From positions 394,169 through 458,168 of the forward strand of contig NZ_WOCA01000002.1 of assembly GCF_009728145.1 (NCBI RefSeq): 64,000 nt of DNA, in the 5' to 3' direction. The position numbers were made by a program, and so were the translations under genes. A model generated the notes under the pieces. The model did not search any database and was not told the origin of the DNA. It worked only from the letters and a program-made list of their open reading frames with translations. This document shows, in pieces, positions 50,901 through 59,273 of the stretch (position 1 is its first letter; every line of letters begins with the position of its first letter). The DNA comes from Ornithinibacillus caprae. GTDB lineage: Bacteria > Bacillota > Bacilli > Bacillales > Amphibacillaceae.

Positions 50901-51893
50901 ATGAATCTTACATCGAAAAGCCTAATTTATTTGATTGGCGTAATTCTATTTTTAATTAGTTTTATTGGTATGATTTATTTCGGTTATAAAACATTTTATA
51001 TAGAAGCGGAAAACAACATGGCCCCACAGGAATATACGTATCATTTTGCGCTAATTGCTGAGGAATCGGCTAATGATTATTGGCGACTAATTGAACAAGG
51101 GGCAAAGGAAGCGGCAAAGGAGCATGATATTTATTTAGAATATGTCGCACCGCAGAAGGCTGATAATGATGAGATGCTCAAGCTATTGGATCGAATGATT
51201 TCCGCACAGGTGGATGGAATTATTACGCAAGGTATAGAAGGAGATAGATTTATAGATATTGTTCACAAGGCTACTGAACGAGGTATCCCTGTCGTTACTG
51301 TTGATACGGATATAAAAAGTAGTGAACGAAAGGCATATGTTGGGACCGATAATTTTTATGCTGGTCAGCTACTAGGAAACGCGATTATTGATCACACGTC
51401 TGGTGAACAATATGTCGGGGTTGTTACTGGGCGTTTTGATGCGGTAAATCAACAAGAAAGACTCGAAGGATTGAAGGATGTGATTAAGGATCATCCAAGA
51501 ATCCAAATTGTCTCTATTAAAGAATCGAATATTACCGAAGTAGGGGCAACGCAGGCAACGTATTCCATGTTAAAAGAATATCCTTCAATTACTGCTTTAG
51601 TTGGCACAAGTGCATTAGATGGATTTGGAATGGTAGAGGGACTTCGAGAAATAGCTCCAAATAAAGATCTTTATATGGTTGCCTTCGACGTATTGCCAGA
51701 AACCTTGCAACTGATTTTACAAGAACGAATTGATGGAACGATATCGCAAGCTCCAAAGGAAATGGGATATTCATCGGTAGAGGTTATGTTGGACTTACAA
51801 ACAGGTGACTTGCTTAAGAATGAATTTTTTACAGAAACGAAGCTAATTCAAAAACATGACTTAGAAGCAGAAGAAAATGGTGTTAGGCGATGA
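50901..51893 (+). CDS. Membrane-anchored periplasmic-binding-type sugar sensor (AraP-like)
   Basis: About 330 aa. One N-terminal membrane helix (residues about 8-30) is followed by a type-I periplasmic-binding domain of the ribose/LacI class (YHFALIAEESANDYWRLIEQ; DGIITQGIEGD; VGTDNFYAGQLLGNAI; LVGTSALDGFGMVEGL). It is followed at once, with an ATGA overlap, by a LytS/YesM-type kinase and an AraC-type regulator. The order matches three-component sugar sensors such as AraPST of Geobacillus and XylFII-LytS-XylR of Clostridium. It would bind extracellular sugar, arabinose by context, and signal to the kinase. Confidence 0.82.
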   Translation: MNLTSKSLIYLIGVILFLISFIGMIYFGYKTFYIEAENNMAPQEYTYHFALIAEESANDYWRLIEQGAKEAAKEHDIYLEYVAPQKADNDEMLKLLDRMISAQVDGIITQGIEGDRFIDIVHKATERGIPVVTVDTDIKSSERKAYVGTDNFYAGQLLGNAIIDHTSGEQYVGVVTGRFDAVNQQERLEGLKDVIKDHPRIQIVSIKESNITEVGATQATYSMLKEYPSITALVGTSALDGFGMVEGLREIAPNKDLYMVAFDVLPETLQLILQERIDGTISQAPKEMGYSSVEVMLDLQTGDLLKNEFFTETKLIQKHDLEAEENGVRR

Positions 51894-53302
51894 AAACAAT
51901 TCGTGGAAAACTACTCGTCTATTTTTTAGTATTTGTACTTCTCTTTCAAGCTGCAGCTGTATCTATTTTTATAAGCTCTAATGGCCTATTAAGCTCTTAT
52001 CATGATGGGTTTGAGCGATTCTTGGTATTAAATTCTATTTCACAGTACACGGAGGAGTTATATTTAGATACACAGTTAATTGTTGTTGAGTTCAAGCCAG
52101 AAATTTTACCAGATTACTATGAAACAAAGAGCATGTTAGAAACAGAAAAAAATAAGCTCACAGAAATATTTACGGATGTGGAGCGAATTGAACTAAAAAA
52201 CTACATGAATTTAATTGATACATTTATTCATGAAAGTGAGCTTACGATAGGGTTTGTACTTCGAAACGATATCGAGCAATATACGAATCATTTAGAGGAA
52301 ACAAGAATTGCTGCTGGATACATTCAGGAAGCAACATTGGAGGTTATTGATAGTGAACTCACGGCATATCAATCCTTCTACAAAGATCTACAGGAACGAA
52401 ATGAATCCTTCTTTTACTTTATTTTATTTTTATTTGGAACAACTAGTATTCTAGCTATCTTTTTTGCGTTATGGTTTTCAAAAGGAATTACGAATCCACT
52501 TAATAAATTATCTCGTGCAGCGAAAGAAGTTTCCAAGGGAAATTTAATCGGAGATCCTATCCAAATTCAGTCCAATGATGAACTGAAATTATTAGGTGAT
52601 ACATTTAATCATATGCGATCAGATATTCACCGTCTTGTAGAGGAGATCAAGGATCAATCGGAATTGGATCGTCTCATTAAAGAGATGGAGTTGAAGCATT
52701 TACAAAATCAAATCAATCCACACTTTCTATTTAATACATTAAATACCATTTCGAAAATGGCGTACTTAGAGGATGCAAAACAAACATCTGGTTTAATTGA
52801 TTCGGTTGCAACCTTGCTACGTCATAGTTTAGGAGATATTGAGAAGCAGGTTGCATTAAAAGATGAGGTCATGGTTGTTAGAGATTATTTCCATATCCAA
52901 AAAACCCGATTTACCGAAAGGGTTAAGTTTCAGTTGGAGGTGGATGAGAGCTGTTTAGATACGAAAGTACCTAGGCTTACATTACAGCCATTGATCGAAA
53001 ATGCCTTTATACATGGGATTGAAGAAATTGAGGAAGGTGGAACGATTACATTATCTATTTATTCCTCTGCTCCATTTGTCGTTATCGAGGTGAGTGATGA
53101 TGGTGTGGGAATGAGTCACGAAAAAATAAAAGAAATTATGTCACTTGCTAAGGAATCTGAAGATCATGTTGGGCATTCTACTGGAATTGGTTTAAAAAAT
53201 GTTATAAGAAGGTTGCAATTAACCTATCAAATGGATGATCTTGTAACGATCGAATCCGAGCTTGGAAAAGGGACAACAGTGAGGATTAAAGTACTAAAAT
53301 AA
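51890..53302 (+). CDS. Sensor histidine kinase, YesM/LytS type (AraS-like)
   Basis: A 470-aa protein with two membrane segments (about residues 7-30 and 175-197), an extracellular helical loop between them, HAMP (about 198-250), the His_kinase phospho-acceptor in NQINPHFLFNTLNTIS, and a C-terminal HATPase with N-box PLIENAFIHGIEE and G-boxes DDGVGMS and GIGLKNV. It overlaps the sensor gene by four bases. It is expected to phosphorylate the downstream AraC-type regulator when the sensor binds sugar. Confidence 0.9.
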   Translation: MKTIRGKLLVYFLVFVLLFQAAAVSIFISSNGLLSSYHDGFERFLVLNSISQYTEELYLDTQLIVVEFKPEILPDYYETKSMLETEKNKLTEIFTDVERIELKNYMNLIDTFIHESELTIGFVLRNDIEQYTNHLEETRIAAGYIQEATLEVIDSELTAYQSFYKDLQERNESFFYFILFLFGTTSILAIFFALWFSKGITNPLNKLSRAAKEVSKGNLIGDPIQIQSNDELKLLGDTFNHMRSDIHRLVEEIKDQSELDRLIKEMELKHLQNQINPHFLFNTLNTISKMAYLEDAKQTSGLIDSVATLLRHSLGDIEKQVALKDEVMVVRDYFHIQKTRFTERVKFQLEVDESCLDTKVPRLTLQPLIENAFIHGIEEIEEGGTITLSIYSSAPFVVIEVSDDGVGMSHEKIKEIMSLAKESEDHVGHSTGIGLKNVIRRLQLTYQMDDLVTIESELGKGTTVRIKVLK

Positions 53303-53380
53303 AGTGAATCTTAAATCGATGAGGGTTCTTTGATCCCCACGATTGTTAGATGAACGAATCGAACATTTACTGGTTGCTCG

Positions 53381-53426
53381 CCCCACACCTAAACTTCTTT
53401 GGACTCACGAAGTTTTGAGGGTGGGG
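53381..53426. other. Long interrupted hairpin between kinase and response-regulator genes
   Basis: CCCCAC-a-CCT-AAACTTC pairs with GAAGTTT-tg-AGG-GTGGGG around an 11-base loop. It has no T tract, and the reading frame across it is open (TTG at 53343 to the regulator). It looks like an inserted palindromic element or an mRNA-processing stem. Confidence 0.6.
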
Positions 53427-53471
53427 TCTTATAGTCAGTTACATGCGGATAAAGATGGGAGGGATTTTAAC

Positions 53472-54899
53472 ATGCGAATTCTTGTTGCAGAGGATGAATT
53501 GTTAGAAAGAAAAGCATTCATTAAATTTATTCGTGACACCTTTTCAGACATGGAGGTTGTAGGGGAAGCAGCAAATGGTAGAATGGCGATTGAATTAGCA
53601 GAGTCAATGAATCCAGATGTTATTTTCATGGATATTAAAATGCCTGGTATTAATGGGTTAGAGGCAATTGAAAAAATTAATGCAATGAATCCTACCATAA
53701 AGTTTATTTTGGTTTCTGCTTATGATTCGTTTGACTATGCAAAACAAGCCATGCGTTTTGGGATTAAGGATTATATTTTAAAGCCAGGTAAGAAAGAAGA
53801 AATTGTCAAAGCATTATTACGAGTAAGAAAAGAGATGGAGCAAGAGAGTACATTAAAAAAAGAGAAAATACAAACGGAAAAATTAATGAAGGAACGCTTT
53901 TTAGCTAAGTTAATGCATTTACCAATAGATGAAGAAGTGAAAGAGCTTCAGGAAAGGCTCTATCCATCCATGAAAAATGGATGTTTCTTTGTGCTGCATG
54001 GTGATTCAGAAATACAAACGGAACGAATAGAAAAAAGCTTATATCAATATATTGATTTTCCATTTATCATGTCAACTGTTGATGATCGTATGGTAGTTGT
54101 TATTCTTACAGAAGAAGCATTAGAAAAAGCAGATATATTAAAGCTGGCAAGGAAGATACATGTCGATTTAGGAGAGCAAATTTATATCGGAGTTGGGACA
54201 TCCTATCCGATTGAAAACCTACCTAAATCCTACCAAGAGGCATATTCAGCTTGCCATCAATTAAAAATAGACCAGGGAAGCAATTATGGATTTTTACAGA
54301 AAGGGAAAAGGGACCAAACAGCTGAAGAAATTATAGCTATGATAAGTGATGAAATAGAAAAAGGAAATGGTGATCAAGCAGTAACCATTTTTAAAGATTA
54401 TCAGCATATGCTTCCTGTTAGTGAACGAGAAAATTTATATATTAAGGTTAAACATATTATTGGAACACTGAATATTTCACAGGTTAAAGGTTCCATATCC
54501 TCTTTAAAAACAGAACATGACTGGAGTAGTTTTTTACAGATATGTGGATTAAAGGTAGAGGAGTATTATCAATCAAAACAATTTAAAGTACAGATAACAA
54601 CCTATATTCATGACCATTTTCATGAAAATTTATCACTAGAAGAAGCTGCTGCACATATGGAGCTAAGTCCAAATTATTTTTCAAATGTATTTAAGCAGGA
54701 ATTTGGAGAGACGTTTATCGACTATGTCACAAAGGTTAGGATGCAAAAAGCGAAGGAGCTTGTAGAGAATAGTAGCTACTCACTTAAAGAGATCAGCTAT
54801 ATGACTGGTTATAAAGATCCAAACTACTTTAGTAGAGTATTTAAAAAGCATTTTCATCTCTCCCCAAAGCAGTTTAAAAAAGTAATCGTAAAAAAATGA
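53472..54899 (+). CDS. AraC-family response regulator, YesN type (AraT-like)
   Basis: About 475 aa. The REC domain (residues 1-120) has MRILVAEDE acidic residues, phospho-Asp in VIFMDIKMPG and Lys in YILKPGKKEE. The middle part is a weakly conserved helical region. The C-terminal 100 residues hold two AraC helix-turn-helix motifs (SLEEAAAHMELSPNYFSNVF and SLKEISYMTGYKDPNYFSRVF, the latter 21 residues, positions about 435-455 of the protein). GGGAGGGAT precedes the ATG at 53472; the open frame upstream covers the hairpin. It probably activates the ABC transporter operon directly downstream. Confidence 0.9.
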   Translation: MRILVAEDELLERKAFIKFIRDTFSDMEVVGEAANGRMAIELAESMNPDVIFMDIKMPGINGLEAIEKINAMNPTIKFILVSAYDSFDYAKQAMRFGIKDYILKPGKKEEIVKALLRVRKEMEQESTLKKEKIQTEKLMKERFLAKLMHLPIDEEVKELQERLYPSMKNGCFFVLHGDSEIQTERIEKSLYQYIDFPFIMSTVDDRMVVVILTEEALEKADILKLARKIHVDLGEQIYIGVGTSYPIENLPKSYQEAYSACHQLKIDQGSNYGFLQKGKRDQTAEEIIAMISDEIEKGNGDQAVTIFKDYQHMLPVSERENLYIKVKHIIGTLNISQVKGSISSLKTEHDWSSFLQICGLKVEEYYQSKQFKVQITTYIHDHFHENLSLEEAAAHMELSPNYFSNVFKQEFGETFIDYVTKVRMQKAKELVENSSYSLKEISYMTGYKDPNYFSRVFKKHFHLSPKQFKKVIVKK

Positions 54900-54953
54900 A
54901 GATAACCGTAAGATATTACAGAATTTTTCATCTCTGTTAGGAATGCTTGCTTA

Positions 54954-54979
54954 TATAATAGAATTTGAAAGCGTTAACA
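54954..54979 (+). promoter_or_regulatory. Promoter -10 and cre site of the arabinose transporter operon
   Basis: TATAAT (54954-54959) has no recognisable -35, as expected for an activator-dependent promoter. TGAAAGCGTTAACA (54966-54979) is a full-consensus CcpA site just downstream. Confidence 0.75.
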
Positions 54980-54998
54980 ATATAAAGGGGGATTATAC

Positions 54999-56291
54999 AT
55001 GAAGAAATTATATGGATTAGTTGCATTGCTTGCTCTTATCCTCGTAATTGCTGCTTGTAGTTCAGATTCATCTGTCGAGTCTGACGGCAATTCTAATTCT
55101 AACGATGATGGAGAAGCATCAAGTAAAGTAGAAATTTTTAGTTGGTGGACTGGTGCTGGTGAAGAGGATGGCTTACTAGCTTTAATTGATTTATTTGAAG
55201 ATCAGCATCCTGATATTGAGGTTGAAAACGCAGCAGTAGCTGGGGGAGCTGGTACAAATGCTAAAGCAGTATTAGCTACTAGAATGCAAGGTAACGATCC
55301 ACCTTCAACATTCCAGGTACATGGTGGAGAAGAGTTGAACAAAAGCTGGGTAGCCGCAGATAAAATGGAACCATTAAATGACTTCTTTGAGGAAAATGAG
55401 TGGATGGATAAATTTCCTGAAGAATTAATTGACCTAGTAAGTAGTGATGGAAACATTTACTCTGTGCCTGTAAATATTCACCGTGGAAACCCTGTTTTTT
55501 ATAACATGGAAGTTTTCGAAGAGCATGGTATCGAAGTACCGACTACATTTGATGAATTCTTCGAAGCGGCTGAAAAACTAGAGGCTGCTGGTGTTGTACC
55601 ATTAGCATTAGGGGATAAAGAATCTTGGACTGCAACACAGGTGTTTGAAAATGTCTTACTCGGTGTACTTGGTCCAGATGGATATAATGATTTATTTGCT
55701 GGTGAAATTAGCTTTACAGATGAGCGTGTCGTTGAAGCGGCTGAGATCTTTGGTAAAATGCTAGATTATGTAAATGAAGATCATGCATCACGTAACTGGC
55801 AAGACTCTGCTCAGCTTGTTGCTAATGGTGAAGCTGCAATGATTAATATGGGTGACTGGGCAAAAGGATATTTTGCAAATGATTTAGGACTAGAAACGAA
55901 TGTAGACTTTGGTTACTTTGCATTCCCTGAAACGGAGGGCATGTTCCAAGTAATTACCGATACATTTGGTCTACCTAAAGGTGTTGATAATCCAGATGAT
56001 GTTAAAGAATTCCTAACTGTTCTTGGTTCTGTAGAAGGACAGGATGCATTTAATCCACTAAAAGGATCGATTCCTGCTCGTGTGGATGCAGACCCTGAAA
56101 AATATGATGACTATGGTAAAGACGCAATGGAAGACTTTAAGACTGCTAGATTAGTACCAAGTCTTGCACATGGTTCTGCTGCATCAGAAGGGTTTTTAAC
56201 GAAGGCGAATCAAGCTGTAAACATCTTTGTTACACAACGTGATGTGGATACGCTCCTTGAAGCATTAGAAAACGCAGCACCTGAGATGTAA
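54999..56291 (+). CDS. Arabinose ABC transporter substrate-binding lipoprotein (CUT1)
   Basis: A 430-aa protein with a lipoprotein signal (LILVIAACSSDSS; Cys near residue 20), an acidic S/N/D linker, and a family-1 solute-binding domain (FSWWTGAGEEDGLLALIDLF; NIHRGNPVFYNMEVFEEHGI; INMGDWAKGYF). The GAGEEDGL start resembles the glucose/arabinose-type binding proteins. It is the first gene of the transporter operon, directly after the AraPST-like sensors, with a cre site at its promoter. Arabinose is inferred from context. Confidence 0.85.
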   Translation: MKKLYGLVALLALILVIAACSSDSSVESDGNSNSNDDGEASSKVEIFSWWTGAGEEDGLLALIDLFEDQHPDIEVENAAVAGGAGTNAKAVLATRMQGNDPPSTFQVHGGEELNKSWVAADKMEPLNDFFEENEWMDKFPEELIDLVSSDGNIYSVPVNIHRGNPVFYNMEVFEEHGIEVPTTFDEFFEAAEKLEAAGVVPLALGDKESWTATQVFENVLLGVLGPDGYNDLFAGEISFTDERVVEAAEIFGKMLDYVNEDHASRNWQDSAQLVANGEAAMINMGDWAKGYFANDLGLETNVDFGYFAFPETEGMFQVITDTFGLPKGVDNPDDVKEFLTVLGSVEGQDAFNPLKGSIPARVDADPEKYDDYGKDAMEDFKTARLVPSLAHGSAASEGFLTKANQAVNIFVTQRDVDTLLEALENAAPEM

Positions 56292-56403
56292 TTCAGTAGA
56301 TTATTGAGGCTGCCTCCTATACTAGGCAGTCTCTTCTTTATTATTTCATCTATGGTTAAACCCCCTAAACTATCTTGTACCTCTAATTTAAGGAGGAAAT
56401 ATA

Positions 56404-57333
56404 ATGGCTCAAACAAAAACTAGAAAAAAAATATCAAAAGATAACTTAACAGCGATTGCTTTTTTGCTGCCGTCCTTCTTATTAATTCTTGTATTTGTAT
56501 ATGGATTTATTGGATGGACTGGTTATGTTTCGTTAAGTAACTACAATACGATCGTTCCTGATTTTTCATTTGCTGGTTTGAAAAACTATATCTATTTATT
56601 TAATGATTTCCGTTTCCAAGCGGATCTACGAAACACCTTATTCTTTACTATTTTCTTTATTGGTTTAGTAATTATTTTAGGATTAGGATTATCGATATTA
56701 ATTGACCAAAAATTAAAGGGAGAATCTTTCTTCCGTAATGTCTTCTTATTTCCAATGGCCTTATCCTTTGTTGTAACAGGTGTTGTTTGGCAATGGTTAT
56801 TAAATCCGTCTACTGGATTTAATCAGTTTTTATCTATATTTGGTATCCAGCCGAAATGGTATACAGATACGAATATCTTAGCGGGTTTTGAGTGGGGAAG
56901 TATCGAATTTGGATTACCAGTAGCAATACTAGCAGTAGTCATTGCAGCAGTATGGCAGATGACTGGCTTTTCATTGGCTATGTATCTAGCAGGATTACGT
57001 GGTATTCCAGACGAATTAAAGGAAGCTGCACGAATTGATGGAGCAAGTGAGTTTCAAGTGTACCGAAAAGTTGTATTACCTATGCTGTTGCCGATTACGG
57101 TAAGTGTTATTATCATCATGGCACATATATCGTTAAAAATATTTGATTTAGTTTATGCAATGACAGGCTCAGGTGCAAATTTTGTTACCGATGTACCAGG
57201 TGTATATATGTTTGAAACGACCTTTAGAGGTAACTACTATGCCAATGGCGCAGCGATCGCTATTATTATGTTACTATTAGTGGCTATATTCATCGTTCCA
57301 TACTTGTGGAGTAACAGAAAGGGTGGTCAATAA
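56404..57333 (+). CDS. Arabinose ABC transporter permease 1
   Basis: A 309-aa protein with six membrane segments, the NTLFFTIFFIG periplasmic-loop start of the BPD domain and the EAA loop EAARIDGASEFQVYRKVV. AAGGAGGAAAT precedes the ATG. Its TAA overlaps the ATG of permease 2 by one base (TAATG). Confidence 0.9.
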   Translation: MAQTKTRKKISKDNLTAIAFLLPSFLLILVFVYGFIGWTGYVSLSNYNTIVPDFSFAGLKNYIYLFNDFRFQADLRNTLFFTIFFIGLVIILGLGLSILIDQKLKGESFFRNVFLFPMALSFVVTGVVWQWLLNPSTGFNQFLSIFGIQPKWYTDTNILAGFEWGSIEFGLPVAILAVVIAAVWQMTGFSLAMYLAGLRGIPDELKEAARIDGASEFQVYRKVVLPMLLPITVSVIIIMAHISLKIFDLVYAMTGSGANFVTDVPGVYMFETTFRGNYYANGAAIAIIMLLLVAIFIVPYLWSNRKGGQ

Positions 57334-58154
57334 TGGTGTCATTACAAATTAGTAAAATAATAAAATATTTTATTTTAATATTCTTTGCCGTTTTGTTCTT
57401 AACACCAGTTTACGTAATTATTGTAACGAGTTTAAAGCCATTAGATGAAGTATCCCTCTCAAGTATGTGGGCATTGCCATCGTCCATTGACTTTAGCTCA
57501 TACGCTGAGGCATATTCGAAATTAGCACCAAATTTAATGAATAGTATTTACTTGGTAATTCCAGCTACATTATTATCTGCACTACTTGGTGCGATGAATG
57601 GATATGTATTATCGAAGTGGAAATTTAAGGGGTCAAATACGATTTTCACGATTATCTTATTTGGAATGTTTATTCCATATCAAAGTATATTGATTCCGAT
57701 GATTCAATTTTTACGTACCATTGATTTATATAATACCATCCCAGGCTTGATTCTTGTTCATGTGGTTTACGGATTACCGATTACGACACTCATGTTTCGT
57801 AATTTTTATGCTAATATTCCAGATGCGATGCTTGAGTCAGCAAAGATAGATGGAGCAAACTTCTTAGGGATATTCAGACATATTATTATGCCACTATCAA
57901 TAACGGGTTTTGTTGTAGTGGCAATATGGCAGTTCACGAATATATGGAATGAATTCTTGTTTGCTGTTACGATTACGACTTCTGATCAACAACCAGTTAT
58001 GGTAGCATTACAAAATCTATCTGGTAGTCAGATCGTACAGTGGAATGTACAAATGGCTGGTGCTTTACTTGCCGCATTGCCTACTCTGCTCGTATATATT
58101 TTCTTAGGTAAATATTTTGTACGTGGGTTATTGGCAGGCTCGGTAAAAGGATAG
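57333..58154 (+). CDS. Arabinose ABC transporter permease 2
   Basis: A 273-aa protein with six membrane segments, the EAA-type loop SAKIDGANFLGIFRHIIMP, and the MalG-like end FLGKYFVRGLLAGSVKG. It is translationally coupled to permease 1. No ATP-binding subunit follows; the operon closes with a strong terminator. Confidence 0.9.
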   Translation: MVSLQISKIIKYFILIFFAVLFLTPVYVIIVTSLKPLDEVSLSSMWALPSSIDFSSYAEAYSKLAPNLMNSIYLVIPATLLSALLGAMNGYVLSKWKFKGSNTIFTIILFGMFIPYQSILIPMIQFLRTIDLYNTIPGLILVHVVYGLPITTLMFRNFYANIPDAMLESAKIDGANFLGIFRHIIMPLSITGFVVVAIWQFTNIWNEFLFAVTITTSDQQPVMVALQNLSGSQIVQWNVQMAGALLAALPTLLVYIFLGKYFVRGLLAGSVKG

Positions 58155-58220
58155 TAGGTAGAAGTAGGTTGACGTTGGGATGAAAGTTTTTATTATAGAA
58201 AAATATGAACTATGATTCAA

Positions 58221-58252
58221 AATACTTCAGTTAGAAATCTAACTGAAGTATT
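58221..58252. terminator. Terminator after the arabinose transporter operon
   Basis: AATACTTCAGTTAG pairs with CTAACTGAAGTATT around AAAT, then eight T in total. Confidence 0.93.
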
Positions 58253-58362
58253 TTTTTTGAGTTGATTTTGTAAACACTGTTGCTAATTAGATGTAAAAAC
58301 AACCTATTAGAATGGAGTGTTTTAGTTTTGTCCTCACTTTTTCTTTTTTTTGCACTCATACT

Positions 58363-58391
58363 TTTGCCCCTTTGTAGAATTATTTTATAAT
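58363..58391 (+). promoter_or_regulatory. Putative araDBA promoter
   Basis: TTTGCC (58363-58368) and TATAAT (58386-58391), 17 bases apart. The first AraR box covers the expected start point just downstream. Confidence 0.5.
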
Positions 58392-58400
58392 ACCATATTG

Positions 58401-58459
58401 CATGTACGTACAAATTATATTAGTATTAACGTATAGAAAAATCTCATACGTACATATTT
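58401..58459. promoter_or_regulatory. Pair of AraR operators before araD
   Basis: Box 1 is CATGTACGTACAAAT (58401-58415) and box 2 is CATACGTACATATTT (58445-58459). Both match the AraR core with a central ACGT; the GTACGTAC and ATACGTAC cores are 42 bp apart, four helical turns, as in the cooperative operators of the B. subtilis ara operon. Confidence 0.82.
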
Positions 58460-58463
58460 GGTT

Positions 58464-58540
58464 GTTGCAGATAAAAATCTACTTTCCATATCTGCAACCA
58501 TAAAGGAGGATATTTGCCATAACGAATTAGCAAATGCTCC
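58464..58540 (+). other. Two-hairpin leader of the araDBA mRNA
   Basis: Hairpin 1: GTTGCAGAT (58464-58472) with ATCTGCAAC (58490-58498). Hairpin 2: GGAG/CTCC outer and ATTTGC/GCAAAT inner pairs (58505-58540). This occupies the rest of the 413-base gap before araD. No T tract and no riboswitch class recognised. It shares GCAGAT, ACTTTCC and CCATAA words with the family-2 element but is not a clear copy. Confidence 0.5.
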
Positions 58541-58567
58541 GTTTTCTAAAAGAAAGGTGTGGGGAAT

Positions 58568-59260
58568 ATGCTAGAGGAGTTAAAACAACAAGTTCTTAAT
58601 GCAAATAAAGAACTACCAACGTATAATTTAGTAACTTTTACATGGGGAAATGTAAGCGGTGTCAACAGGGAAAAGGAACTCATTGTAATTAAACCGAGTG
58701 GTATACCGTATGAGGACTTAAAGCTAGAGGATATGGTAGTTGTCGATTTTAACGGGAATGTTGTGGAGGGGGAGTTAAAACCGTCCTCTGATACACCAAC
58801 CCATATTGTCTTGTATAAACATTTTCAGAGTATTGGTGGGATTGTCCATACACACGCTCCATGGTCAACAAGTTGGGCACAGGCAGGGAAAGGTATACCT
58901 GCTTTAGGAACAACACATGGGGATTATTTTTATGGAACAGTTCCGTGTACACGATCAATGACACAAATAGAAATAAATGGCCACTACGAAGAAGAAACAG
59001 GAAATGTTATCGTTGAAACATTTAAAGAAATAGATCCAAGTCAGGTACCTGGTGTATTAGTCCATAGTCATGCACCATTTACATGGGGGAAAGATCCAAA
59101 AGAAGCGGTACATAATTCCGTTGTTTTAGAAGAGGTAGCTAAAATGGCAATCCATACTTACCAAATAAATTCTGAGGTATCACCAATGGATCAGGCATTA
59201 TTAGATAAACATTATTTACGGAAACATGGTGCGAACGCTTATTATGGACAAAAGCAATAA
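58568..59260 (+). CDS. araD: L-ribulose-5-phosphate 4-epimerase
   Basis: About 230 aa with the class-II aldolase-like fold. [15 protein letters not shown] opens the phosphate/metal region, [17 protein letters not shown] carries the zinc His-x-Pro pattern, [14 protein letters not shown] follows, and [15 protein letters not shown] gives the later histidines. It makes D-xylulose-5-phosphate from L-ribulose-5-phosphate. The ATG at 58568 gives the usual MLEELK start; the frame begins at GTG 58559. First gene of araDBA. Confidence 0.95.
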   Translation: MLEELKQQVLNANKELPTYNLVTFTWGNVSGVNREKELIVIKPSGIPYEDLKLEDMVVVDFNGNVVEGELKPSSDTPTHIVLYKHFQSIGGIVHTHAPWSTSWAQAGKGIPALGTTHGDYFYGTVPCTRSMTQIEINGHYEEETGNVIVETFKEIDPSQVPGVLVHSHAPFTWGKDPKEAVHNSVVLEEVAKMAIHTYQINSEVSPMDQALLDKHYLRKHGANAYYGQKQ

Positions 59261-59273
59261 GGGGGATATAACA

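Noticed and set aside
53343..53471. An N-terminal extension of the response regulator from TTG 53343
   Set aside because: It would translate the hairpin; MRILVAEDE at 53472 is the standard REC start with a good ribosome site.
58270..58362. A small basic minus-strand ORF (MSAKKRKSEDK start) before araD
   Set aside because: It has a plausible ribosome site, but it runs through the transporter terminator and shows no recognisable domain; it was not listed as a gene.
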